A stretch of 12,822 nt of DNA, from NCBI GenBank assembly GCA_004151065.3, contig NWUY0300056530.1:22284-35105 (forward strand). Direction: 5' to 3'. The notes under the pieces are model-generated. The model searched no databases. It saw only the letters and a program-made list of their open reading frames with translations, and was not told the DNA's origin. Each line of letters begins with the position of its first letter. Within the stretch, counting starts at the first letter, position 1. Below are positions 1-8,445 of the stretch, piece after piece. The stretch comes from Larix sibirica. Its lineage: Eukaryota > Streptophyta > Pinopsida > Pinales > Pinaceae. The position numbers were made by a program, and so were the translations under genes.

Positions 1-79
1 TGCAATAGGGTCAAGATGGGGACATTACAATAGGAAGAAGGCTTAGTAGTACTTGATGTAGCAAGCGTAGGGCTCATGC

Positions 80-502
80 CCACCCCCATAAAAATTTCCA
101 GAAAGAAGGTATGGCAGACCTTTGGTTGCAAAGTTGTTTGGCCATGGATTTGGGGCAAGTTCAGTTGAGGATGAGGATGAAGAATTTCCGCTACAGGCTG
201 TGGTAGGGTCAAAGGATTCGCCAAACCTCCCACTGCACCTCAGGATACACTTTAGTGGAGTCAAGATGTATATAGCAGTAATGGAAGATGTTTTCAAAAT
301 GGTGGTTGAGGCAAAGCACACATTGATGAATCAAGCAAATCTATAGGGTGGAATGTTGCGTAACGCCAATACATCGCATATTCCCAGCCAAGGTGAGACT
401 TTTTCTTTTCTTAATGTGAACCACTTAATAATGCAGCTTGTGCATGGTACTTCGGTAGCAGCAAGTGAGGTGCAACCTTGCTTGGTGTAGGGCGTGCAAT
501 AG
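80..502 (+). pseudogene. Remnant of gag C-terminus / gag-protease linker of element A
   Basis: This stretch lies immediately upstream of the protease and is in the same frame (frame 2) as the DSG motif at 596. A highly acidic run (EDEDEE) is encoded at about 167-184, followed by PLQAVVGS. In plant chromoviruses an acidic linker of this kind follows the gag zinc knuckle. A possible knuckle relic, with a single surviving Cys, lies just before it in another frame around 100-150, but no CCHC pattern survives. In-frame stops occur at 344, about 488 and about 497. The assignment rests on position and composition more than on sequence identity, and the reading from about 220 to 500 is not recognisable to me. 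Confidence 0.35.
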
Positions 503-981
503 TTGGGAGCCTTGAATGAAAATCAGGCTCACAACCAACATCAACTTTGTTTTTTGGACTTGATAATAAATTGGAGGTTTGTGCAGGCGTTGGTGGACTC
601 AGGTGCCTCTCACAACTTCTTGAGGAAGGAGTTGGACAGTGGGCTTAAACTTAGAGCTCAACCTTGTAATGCTCATTCAAGGTTGTAAAATCTAATGCGA
701 AAGCAACAGCTGGGACTGCATCCAAAGTTCACATTCAATTGGGAAAGTGGAAAGGCCGTGCGAACATCACAATGGTGCAGTTGGATAGTTTTGATGTCAT
801 CTTGGGGAAAGACTTTATGCGGAGAGACCAGGCGAATCTCATGCCATTTGTTGACAAGTTGGTGATATTGGAGGGACAAAAACCTTGCATTGTGCGCACA
901 ACAACAAGAAGACAAGGGGGAAACGTGTGGTTGGTGTCTACAATGAGTTTCAAGAAAGAAACTAAATGTTTGGATTCATAA
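503..981 (+). pseudogene. Aspartic protease (retropepsin) domain of element A
   Basis: Retropepsin cleaves the gag-pol polyprotein. The catalytic motif LVDSGASHNFL is encoded in frame 2 with the catalytic Asp codon at 596-598. The second half of the domain, including the VILGKDFM motif that matches the usual LGMDW/F flap-end motif of gypsy proteases, is in frame 1 from about 690 to 981. A frameshift therefore lies between about 640 and 680. The frame-1 part ends at a TAA at 979-981. The catalytic Asp-Ser-Gly is intact, but no single frame encodes the whole domain. The identification is secure because both halves are in the expected order and spacing, directly before the RT. Confidence 0.85.
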
Positions 982-1045
982 CTATATGTTGCATCATTGC
1001 TTGGTGAAGTGACGAGAAGAATTAGGGATGCTTATTCATTTGGAA

Positions 1046-1960
1046 CTTGCTAGGGTGTTGGAAGAGTACGACGATTAAATACCCGAGAATTTGCGTAAGG
1101 GAATCCCACCTAGGTGCAGTATTGACCACCGTATCGAGTTTGAGCCAGGATCAAGGCCTCTTGTGAAGGCTCCTGATTGATTCTTGGAACCAAAGTTAGA
1201 GGAATTGAAGAAGAAGTTGACAGATCTATTAGAGTCGAGCTTCATCAAACCTTCAAGGTCTCCCTATGTTGCACTAGTCTTGTTTTGAACAAAGAAGGAC
1301 ACCCCCGAGTTGAGGCTCTGTTTAGACTACTGTGCATTGAACAAGTAGACCATTAAGAATCAATATCCTTTGTCATTAGCAATAGAATGTTTTGTCAATT
1401 TGGCTAAGGAAAAAGTTTTCTCGAAGTTGAACTCAAGGAAGGGATACTATCAAGTGAGGATTGAGGAAGGCTATGAGTGAAAGATGACCTACGTGACGAG
1501 GTATGGGAGCTACGAGTTCCTGGTGATGTCTTTTGGGTTGTGTAATGCTGTTGTGACCTTTTTCACTCTCATGAATGACGTGCTCATACCATTCTTGGAC
1601 AAGTATATTGTTGTCTATCTAGATGGCATCATGGTGTTCAATGAGAATATGGGAGAGCATAAGAAACACTTTGGCGAAATTTTTTGACGCATTGAGACAA
1701 CATCAACTATTTTTGAAGAAGTCTAAGTGTATATTTGGGCAGGCTAAAACCCCCTTCTTGGGCCATTGTGTTGCTTAAGGAGGCATCTATGTGGACCCTA
1801 AGAAGATCGAGGCCATCGAGGATTGGGAGGAACCGAGAACTATGGATGAAGTAAGAATATTTATGGGGATTGCAAATTACTATTGCAAGATCGTCGTAGG
1901 CTACTCTAAGATTTCAACACCCTTGAGTGATCTATTGAAGAAGGAAAAAGTGTGGAATTG
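1046..1960 (+). pseudogene. Reverse transcriptase of element A, active site mutated
   Basis: The domain is read in frame 2 from about 1046 (LARVLEEYDD) to 1680, then in frame 3. Recognisable blocks are SIDHRIEFEPGSRP, FIKPSRSPY, LRLCLDYCALNK, GYYQVRIEEG, VTRYGSYEFLVMSFGLCNA, the YxDD box, and the connection segment beginning VDPKKIEAIEDW. In-frame stops occur at 1076, 1178, 1286, 1346 and 1478, then 1776 in frame 3. The frame changes at a six-T run (1680-1685) that is one base longer than the reading requires. Two of the three metal-binding acidic positions are lost: the first is Asn (codon 1430-1432, KLNS), and the YxDD box at 1616-1627 reads YLDG. The enzyme would be dead even apart from the stops. 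Confidence 0.92.
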
Positions 1961-1969
1961 GATGGAGAA

Positions 1970-2400
1970 GTTTTGGGTAGTGTTTTCCAAACTAAACCGT
2001 AGGCTTGCCACGACACTAGTGTTGAGGCTGCCAGACTTTGAGAATTCATTTGAAGTACAGATTCATGCTTCCAACTTCACAATAGGAGGATTCTTAATGA
2101 AAGAAGGTCATTCGGTTTCCTATGAGAGTAGGAAGCTACAAGATTGGTAGAGGTGATATCTTGTTCATGAGAAGGCAGATGACCACAGTTGTGCATTGCT
2201 TGCAAGTACCGAGACACTACTAGTTAGGCAAGTCGTTCATAGTGAAGACATACAACATTGCGATGAGCTACTTCACAACGCAACCGAAGTTGTCACCTAA
2301 GGAAGCAAGGTGGCAGGACTTCTTGGCAGAGTTCGACATGAAAACTAAGTATCATTTGTGCAAGCTGAATGCAACTATAGATGCCTTGAATGGGAATGCG
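1970..2400 (+). pseudogene. RNase H domain of element A, catalytic residues replaced
   Basis: RNase H degrades the RNA strand during reverse transcription. The first half is in frame 3 up to the stop at 2148-2150, with LRLPDFENSFEVQ, IGGFLMKEGHSVSYESRKL. The second half is in frame 1 from 2179, with VVHCL, LGKSFIVKT, KLSPKEARWQDFLAEFDM and the final DAL. The shift is caused by an extra base near 2176. The first catalytic Asp, normally in a DAS context, is His (codon 2064-2066), and the Asp normally following KT is Tyr (codon 2251-2253). Further stops are at 2154-2156 (frame 3) and 2221-2223 (frame 1). The product is inactive by both criteria. Confidence 0.88.
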
Positions 2401-2538
2401 CAACTGGCTGCCTTGGAAGAGAACAATGAGAATGAGAAGTTGTCTAATGGAAATCACTTACATGTGCTCTCAGACTTGTGGGAAAAGATTAAGACAATGC
2501 TGGAAGGTGACCACACTGCCTTGAGCATCATGGAATAG

Positions 2539-3612
2539 GTGAAGGAAGGCAATACTCGGAAGATTTGGTTAGAGGACGATGTGTTGTACTTTGGCAGACG
2601 ATTGTATGTTCCTAGGAGTTTGAACCTACTAAGAAAATTGTTGTGGGAGTGGCATGACTCATTATAGGTTGGGCACACATGGAAATGATAAAACTTGGCT
2701 TTGATAGAGCGTGGGTACTACTGGGAGCATATCAAACGTGGCATAGAGGAGTATGTCAAGACTTGCTTGGTGTGCCAAAAAGACAATCTAGGAAACAAGA
2801 TGTAGGCTGGTCCACTCCAACCTTTATTGGTGTCGGAGAAGCCTTGGGCAAGTGTGACCATGGACTTCATAACTCAACTATTCAAGGCGGGGGGATTCAA
2901 TGGAATTTTGGTTGTGGTGGATTGATTTTCCAAGCATGCCACTTTCATTCCAACGAAAGTGCCATGCCCATCATAAGAAGTTGCGAAGATGTTCTTCAAA
3001 ATTGTTGTGAAGTTGTGAGGTCTCTCGATGAGCACTATGTCAGACAAGGACATAAGGTTCACAATATAGTTTTGGACAGAGTTGTTCAGAATTGTTGGTA
3101 CCAATTTACTGATGAGTTCATCATACCATCCGCAGATCAACAAGCAGACAGAGTGGAGTGCCAGTTTGCTCAAGAGTAATTTGAGGCACTATGTGTGCTC
3201 AAATCAATCGAATTGGCCAGACTTGTTAAACGTGGTGTAGTTTAGCTACAACATGCATAAGAGCTCAACTACAGGTTATAGTCCATTCAAGTTGGCTACA
3301 GGGAAACAACCAATGGCACTTCATATCATTGTGCAAATACTCTATGAGAAGAGTCCTACTTCCATGTGATTCATGAAGGGATGGAAAGACAGAGTGGAAA
3401 GGCCGCACATCCAGCTTACAAAAGCAGCCGAGAGGATGAAATGATGGGCAGACTAAGGGAGATGAGAATTAGAGTTTTAAGTCATTGAACAATTCCTTTT
3501 GAATTTGGGCAAGGAGTAGTTCAGACCACATGTCGAGTAGGAAAGTGCACTAATGTGGAAGTTTGAAGGCCCCTTTTAGATACTTGATAAGGTCGACGAG
3601 GTTACATATAAG
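2539..3612 (+). pseudogene. Integrase of element A (HHCC, D,D(35)E core and GPY/F region)
   Basis: Integrase inserts the cDNA copy into the genome. All landmarks are in frame 1. The HHCC zinc residues are His at 2653 and 2674 and Cys at 2764 and 2773. The catalytic triad is Asp at 2863 (TMDFIT), Asp at 3043 (MSDKD) and Glu at 3151 (QTEWS), with exactly 35 residues between the last two. LRHYV, SYNMHKSSTTGYSPF and the WKFEGPF GPY/F module (about 3556-3576) follow. The frame is closed by many stops, among them 2665, 2686, 2689, 2803, 2923, 2974, 3016, 3067, 3238, 3367, 3442, 3454, 3463, 3478, 3517, 3538 and 3577, yet no net frameshift is needed. The active-site residues survive although the gene is destroyed. 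A TAG at 2536 separates it from the RNase H reading. Confidence 0.92.
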
Positions 3613-3903
3613 TTGACTCTATCGGATCACTTGAAAGTTTATCATCCTGTTGTTGGCCACATAAGTCAGCTGAAGCCTTGCCATATTAATGAAGACGATC
3701 CTAGCAGGGTGAAACCATCCCGTGCTCCTACCATAATCTTGGACATACCTGAATGTGAAGGAGAAAGAGTGTTAGTTAGCCACTTTATGAAGAATGGAAG
3801 TCATACTTGGCTTGAGTACATGGTCAGTTGGAAGGGCTTGTCTGATGATGAGAACAACTGGGAACGAAAGGAACCTCTATGGAAGTATGATGATTTTATT
3901 TGA
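3613..3903 (+). pseudogene. Post-integrase linker and chromodomain of element A
   Basis: This is the longest clean in-frame piece of the polyprotein: 96 codons of frame 1 with no internal stop, continuing the integrase frame and ending at TGA 3901-3903. It encodes the integrase tail with HVSHLKP-like HISQLKPCH, then a chromodomain at about 3770-3900. Diagnostic residues are the YMVSWKGL block (about 3817-3840) with aromatic and Trp residues, followed by NNWERKEPLWKYDDFI. Chromodomains of this group bind modified histone tails or otherwise guide integrase. The natural end may be the in-frame stop at 3952, with 3901 being a premature stop, but I cannot tell which. It is expressed only as part of a polyprotein, so it is a pseudogene here. 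Confidence 0.9.
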
Positions 3904-3990
3904 GAGTGGGACGAGCGAAATCCAGGAACCACTATAAGACCGAGAACAAATTAGAGAAAGTGGCATTGTTAGTGTGACAACAAATCAAGT

Positions 3991-3999
3991 GGGGGAGGA
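3991..3999 (+). other. Polypurine tract of element A
   Basis: The purine run GGGGGAGGA ends immediately before the TG that opens the LTR. This is the position and composition expected for the plus-strand priming site of an LTR retrotransposon. It fixes the start of the 3' LTR at 4000. Confidence 0.85.
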
Positions 4000-5072
4000 T
4001 GTCCTGACCCCACATATGCAACACACTAAAGGGTGGATTGCAGGGGCATCAACAAGCCCCAAGTGAAGCGTGGAGAAAAGCATGGGCACAATGCCTAGTT
4101 CTCATGGGGGCCAAGTGGCATTGGTCTTCGTAGGAAGTAAACAAACTTGGGCATATTGAGCTGGAGGGAAGACCCAAAGGCTCCCATGCGATGGGAGGGC
4201 ATGCGATGAGGCTGCCTTGTGTAGAATGCATCACTTAATAAACTAAGTATGGGACCCAACCAGGTATACTTAGTGGATGGATGCGTCAGTTTGGAAGTGC
4301 ACCTAATTGGGGGACACACCATATATATAAGGGCCAGATTCCTGGCATAAGGAGGAATCTATCACTAAGCATCACATGAGATGAAAACACAAGAGTAAAG
4401 TGTAGCTTAAGTGGACAAGTTTGAGGCGTGTTAAGTACTGGGACAACCACAGGTCTTGGGCGCAATTTACCGGTTTGTGGGTAGAATCATGCGATAGTGC
4501 TGGTAGAGGTGTGTAGAGGTGGGATCAGGGCAAATGCAGGTTTTGTGACAATGTACAGGTGCAACACACAAAGAAGATGCGAAAGGGAAATATTGTTTGG
4601 GGTTTCAGGCTATTGCCTTAGTTTTCTTTAATTTGTTTTACGTCGTAGGCAATGGCCGGACACTCTTTGTATATTGTAAATTGTTGAATAAGAAAACTCC
4701 TGTGCAATTAGTTGAGTGTCGCACCAAACCTTGTGTACATTGTGTTGACTGTTGTTTACTTGTTGCACACTTAATGAAATCTAGGTGGGTTGGGTCATGT
4801 TAGGCATAGTTTGGTAGCTTACCTTAGGTGGCCACGCCACTAAGTGTCAAGTTGGGCAATGTCACATGCCTTCTAAGAGATGCTCACTGCATAATTGAAG
4901 GGTGTCACCTGGGATTTCATGACACGTGGGGTTCTCATAGATGGACATGAGAAAATGAGAGTATTGTAAGGAAAAAATGTTGCTAGAATTGAGAGAAGGG
5001 GAGCATTATAAGACAAAAAGAGGTGTATTATTCAATATATGGTGGGTTCAAATATGATGCGAATTTTCAACA
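4000..5072 (+). repeat. 3' LTR of element A (about 1.07 kb)
   Basis: The LTR begins TGTCCTGACC directly after the polypurine tract and most likely ends ...TTCAACA at 5072, giving TGT...ACA termini. An end at 5077 (...CATCCCA) is also possible. Right after it the minus strand picks up the RT of element B in the middle of a conserved block, which confirms that the boundary lies within a few bases. It contains a TATA box near 4322 and no protein-coding signal; small open frames inside it are not genes. The partner 5' LTR is outside the window, so neither the insertion age nor the target-site duplication can be read here. Confidence 0.82.
4322..4331 (+). promoter_or_regulatory. Probable TATA box in the LTR of element A
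   Basis: TATATATAAG lies about 320 bases into the LTR, in the usual place for the U3 promoter of an LTR retrotransposon. Transcription would start about 25-35 bases downstream, marking the U3/R boundary near 4355-4365. No other TATA-like sequence in this LTR is as good. Confidence 0.55.
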
Positions 5073-5470
5073 TCCCAAATAATCCTTCATGACAGCCTTA
5101 TTCAGTTCTCGGTAATCTACACATACATGCCATTTCCTATTCTTCTTGGGTACTACTAGTAAGGGTGAAACCCACTTGCTATTGGATATGGGATAGATAA
5201 AGTTGGCATCTAAAAGTTTTTGCAGTTCTTCTTTAACCACTTCTTTGATTGTTGGGTTCATTCTTTGTTGCGGTTGTTTGATAGGTCGGGAGTCACTTTG
5301 TGTGTAGATATGGTGTGAACATGTTTTAGGGTCAATCCCTGCCATGCCATGGAAATCCCAAGCAAAATATTTGGTGTTCATGTAAAACTTGGATCAATTT
5401 TTCTTGTTGAATATGAGAAAGTTGATTACTAATGTGCAAAAATTTACCTGGCAAGATCTCCATGGGAGTG
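5073..5470 (-). pseudogene. N-terminal reverse transcriptase of element B, cut off by insertion of A
   Basis: The minus strand encodes an open stretch of about 104 codons from 5381 downward. Landmarks in order are FAWDFHGMAGIDP, CSHHIYTQ, SRPIKQPQQRMNP, VVKEELQKLLDANFIYPI, SKWVSPLLVVPKKN, KWHVCVDYRELNKA and MKDY. These are the fingers region of a gypsy RT, up to the RELNK block. Immediately after KDY the homology ends and the LTR of A (read backwards) begins, so the active-site half is displaced to the left of the window. Upstream, to about 5470, the linker matches in another frame (about EKLIQVLHEH), so there is a frameshift near 5380-5400. A short deletion or indel is also likely around PKKN-RKW. 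Confidence 0.88.
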
Positions 5471-5667
5471 TTGTGGCATTGTTCATCTTATTTGGTGGTT
5501 GTAGTAGCACTACAAAATGAAGACAAAGTCGTCAGCTCACATGTTTCCTGCACATCATTAATTAAAATCTGATCTAAAGGTAGTGTGAGTGAATCAAATA
5601 TGAGAAAAAATAGAATTACAGATAAAAGTTCAAACTTGATTATCTTCTGAGGTTTCCTAAAAATTTA
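5471..5667 (-). pseudogene. Protease-RT linker of element B
   Basis: This lies between the recognisable protease (ending at the stop near 5668) and the RT. It should encode the poorly conserved connector of the polyprotein, and short readable pieces in the minus strand are consistent with that. I see no conserved motif, stops are frequent, and there is no independent feature. Confidence 0.4.
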
Positions 5668-6140
5668 TTACCTGATCCATTGTACAAATAGGCTGGTTGC
5701 TTCTTGATCATTTGATGAATTGTCTTCCCAAGGAAGGTATTCCATGTCTGCAAGGGGTTTTGTTTGTGGGTATAACGTTATTTGCTTCACTGCATCCCCT
5801 TGAGTGTTGAGCATACTACCAGATTTGCACCCTATATAGTTTTTGCAGTGGTGAGCCAAGGTCTTCCAAGGATGATAGGATGCCCCCTTGAGGAGGTTTT
5901 GGTTTGTAGGACTAAAAAGTCTACCTGATACTCCCAATAAACCAAGGTCACTACTACATCATGTAAGACTCCCTCTGGTTTGATCTTGCATCGGTCAACC
6001 AATTCAAGGATTGTAGGGTTTGAGCACATATTTGACAAATTAAAGTGCCTCATGGTCTCTAAAGTCATGATATTGATTGCAGCTCCAAGATCAATTAAGG
6101 TGTTCGGGATTCAAACCCCATTGATCTGTACAAAGAGAAC
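5668..6140 (-). pseudogene. Aspartic protease (retropepsin) domain of element B
   Basis: The minus strand encodes the retropepsin core. The motif LIDLGAAINIM has its catalytic Asp codon at 6090-6092; a Leu after the Asp is a known variant in some plant gypsy lineages. Next come KPEGVLHDVVV, then ILGRPWL, the conserved block at the end of the fold. A TGA at 6111-6113 interrupts the upstream reading (FVQINGV). The frame changes at a five-base run (plus strand T5, 5840-5844). After it another frame continues with YIGCKSG, VKQITLYPQTKPL and the tail to 5668. The upstream frame is continuous with that of the gag zinc-knuckle segment (6740-6384), so gag and protease share one reading frame here. 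Confidence 0.85.
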
Positions 6141-6383
6141 ATGGTTTATAGGATCTATGTATTTCTCAGTGAAATTCTTTCCACTTACCAAATCAACAGT
6201 CTCTCCAACAAAATGGATAATGGATGGATCTTTTCCTTTCCTCCCAGGATTCTTTAGAGTATGGGACGAAAGGATGGAGAAATACCCTCTCCATCCTTAT
6301 TTACAAGGGTTAATTGGAGTTGGTTGCTGGGGCCAAGCCTTTCAAGGGGCTGTATGATTTCGAGAATGTTGTTGTCCATTAAA
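6141..6383 (-). pseudogene. Gag-protease spacer of element B
   Basis: This minus-strand stretch continues the zinc-knuckle frame into the protease. It has several stops (the first is TGA/TAG-type at 6384-6386) but readable pieces such as PQQPTPINP and GWRG, followed by VGETVDLVSGKNF. The Pro/Gln-rich composition is typical of the spacer after a gag nucleocapsid. No separate gene is present. Confidence 0.5.
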
Positions 6384-7442
6384 CTATGAAGAATTTGCAT
6401 TACTAGAGCCAAGAGACATACCATAGGGGCGATACTGCCAAGGTCTCTTAGTTGCCATTGCACACAATTTCTCTACTGCTTCATCCCCTCCTTGATATAC
6501 TGCTTTTAACGCTAGTAGAAAAGGGCATTCGTTTGTTATATGATCATCTACACAAATACCAAAAATAGAAACTTTATTAAGAGGGCATTCTTTTAATGGA
6601 TGCTTTTTACGACATTTGGAACAAAAGATAGCTAAAGCTGCATTATCTTCATCTTGTCTCTTCTTAGCTGAAAAAGCATCTAATTGCATATAGAGAGTAC
6701 CAAGAATGTCAGTCTTAAAACTTTCTAAGAGATTACCCAATTCTGTTATGGTTACTCCACTTGATGAGTTTTTAATAGCTTTAGGGATCTTGAGGGCCTT
6801 TACCTATTCGTGCTTGACTCCTTGAATATTTCCTACATAATTCATCAATCTTTTTGAAAGGTAATTGTGAAACATCCCCATTCCCAATTAAATTAAGTAC
6901 ATTCATTGACTCATCATAAATCCCTCTTAAAAAGATAAGTTCAATTGTATCTAAGTCCAATTTGTGTTGTTTAGAGTGTTGGAGGTTATACTGAAATCTC
7001 TCAAGGTAGTCTTCCAATCTCTCTTCTTCTTTCTCAACCATCCTAAAGATTTCCTCCCTTAATTCCCTTGCTTTACAGTACTCTTCGTATTTATGAAGAA
7101 ATGCACTTCTCATTTCAATCCAAGTCCTTATGGTATCCCCCCTAATCCCAATGTCGAGGCCTTGAGGGTAGTGGGAAACAACTTAAGTTTCTATGCATCG
7201 TTAGAATAATAATAAATGTCAAATTCAAACAAAAAAAGAATCAGGATCATCCCTTACCCTGCCATGAAAATGAGGTAGTGTAGAGGAAGGTATATTCTTT
7301 GTCTGCACAATTGCAAGATGACCAATAATTGGGAAACCAAAGGTTACCTCTTCCTCATTGGTACGTGCCTCCTCTTGATGGATGTGTGTTTCTCCTTCTC
7401 CTTCTGCCGTGTGTTATTTTCCATCCAAATTGTGCCATGTTT
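6384..7442 (-). pseudogene. Gag (capsid and nucleocapsid) of element B
   Basis: Gag forms the virus-like particle. From about 7300 down the minus strand reads LPHFHGRV, DDPDSFF, then after a frameshift KLKLFPTTLK, GDTIRTW and an open run from 7113 to 6781: a charged helical retrotransposon-gag segment with ELREEIFRMVEKEEERLEDY, ERFQYNLQ, LIFLRGI and ELCRKYSR. After another shift near 6795 the 6740-6384 segment carries the nucleocapsid. One CCHC knuckle has the pattern C-x2-C-x3-H-x4-C at 6623-6585. A second knuckle at 6563-6525 has Phe in place of its first Cys. The likely initiation ATG is near 7442. A seven-base A run on the plus strand (7231-7237) coincides with one frameshift. Confidence 0.87.
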
Positions 7443-7518
7443 TTGGAGATTCTGGTCCAATAATTAAATCATAATTCAAATAAAATAAAAGCCAATTAAG
7501 ACCTAGTTCTTTGACACC

Positions 7519-7536
7519 TCCCCTTCAATGGTGCCA
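7519..7536 (-). other. Primer binding site of element B (tRNA-Asp type, decayed)
   Basis: On the minus strand, three bases after the end of the 5' LTR, the sequence TGGCACCATTGAAGGGGA occurs. It matches the common plant gypsy primer site beginning TGGCGCC, which is complementary to tRNA-Asp, except for G-to-A changes at two CpG sites and two further substitutions. Its position between LTR and gag is exactly as expected and fixes the inner LTR end at 7540. Confidence 0.75.
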
Positions 7537-8270
7537 AAATGTTGGGCAAAATAATTGCTTAATTTTATCTTACATAAATTATCAAGCAAGGTCAATAAAC
7601 TGATGAGGTGTCGTGCAAAGTATATGCAAAACCAACCTTAATTGATCCTATATCTGCCACACTGGCTAATCTCCTTAATTGAATACCATATAGATTGGAT
7701 GAATTCATTGAGTCTATGTCCAAACAATCACACTCTAGATTTAATGTTAAGCTTGAGGACTGTTTGACATTATCACAATGTTCAGGATACAACCTTATCT
7801 TGGTAGCCAAATTAAATGGGAAAGAATAACCCACACAAACAACTCCTTGGCTAATTACTAGCCAATTGTATGAATTTACTTTGTGTATACATGACAATCA
7901 GTTTTCAAGATTGAACAATGATCTCTGCAACAAATGCTAGTATTATCAAAGTATTCAGGAAACAATTATGCCTTTGTATCTGGTCATAAGATGCATCAAA
8001 GCACATTGTGCATGGAAGTAAAACCAGATAGTCGAAAGATCATAGGTCCAGGTCTTGTGGTCTACTATAACACTTGTAGAACTCTCGGGTTAATAATCTT
8101 TCTAACATTGGGGAAACCAAGGGATCCTTTCAATTATTCAAGAATTACAAGCTAATGTAAAGAGTGAATCCTTTCATTCATTAACCCTGGCAACAAGACT
8201 AATTCTACTGATTCTAGACTGAATTCGCAACACCAAACAATCTTTATAAATATGAATTATAAATTCAAGA

Positions 8271-8445
8271 GATGAATCCACAACATGATATTAAAGCCAT
8301 AACCACGTATATAAGATGAATCTGGAACATAATTACAAAACCATAGTCATTTGTCTAAGATGAATCTACAACAGAATTAGAAAACAACAACCATATTCTG
8401 ACATGAATCTGGAACAAAATTAGAAAACAACAACCACACATTTAC
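8271..8445. repeat. Four-copy 44-bp tandem repeat
   Basis: Units start at 8271, 8315, 8359 and 8402 and are 44, 44, 43 and 44 bases long. Each begins (g/c)ATGAATC followed by (C/T)(A/G)-rich AACA, then an A-rich middle. Units 3 and 4 are the most alike, sharing TTAGAAAACAACAACCA; units 1 and 2 are more diverged. The array lies inside the proposed LTR of element B. Short tandem arrays in LTRs are known to vary in copy number between copies. I see no protein-coding or structured-RNA role. Confidence 0.8.

Larger units (their letters stand above)
1..5072 (+). mobile_element. Element A: Ty3/gypsy chromovirus, internal region plus 3' LTR, truncated by the window edge
   Basis: The plus strand carries the Ty3/gypsy order protease, reverse transcriptase, RNase H, integrase, chromodomain, polypurine tract, LTR. 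The chromodomain after integrase places it among chromoviruses, which are known to use this domain to direct insertion toward marked chromatin. The 5' LTR, primer binding site and most of gag are outside the window to the left. The body is a pseudogene, with frameshifts near 640-680, 1010-1045, 1680 and 2176 and many in-frame stops. It sits inside the reverse transcriptase of element B, which runs on the opposite strand. Its insertion therefore postdates B. I did not assign a chromovirus clade because that needs a tree. Confidence 0.93.

Noticed and set aside
2874-3173. Minus-strand open frame of 99 codons antisense to the integrase.
   Set aside because: It is antisense to a well identified domain, has no recognisable motif, and comes from the base composition of the integrase region.
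2679-3179. The longest open frame in the window (166 codons, plus strand, frame 3).
   Set aside because: It overlaps the integrase core out of frame. The zinc ligands and D,D(35)E residues are all in frame 1, so this is a shadow frame.
4597-4803. Plus-strand 68-codon frame inside the A LTR, Cys-rich.
   Set aside because: LTRs of this type are non-coding. The frame has no motif and lies in the expected R/U5 region.
5980-6357. Plus-strand open frame of 125 codons over the B protease and spacer.
   Set aside because: The minus strand carries the protease motif and LGRPW block here; the plus frame has no family features.
7592-8155. Open frames on both strands within the B LTR.
   Set aside because: They fall inside the LTR, do not resemble any domain and lack continuity with gag.
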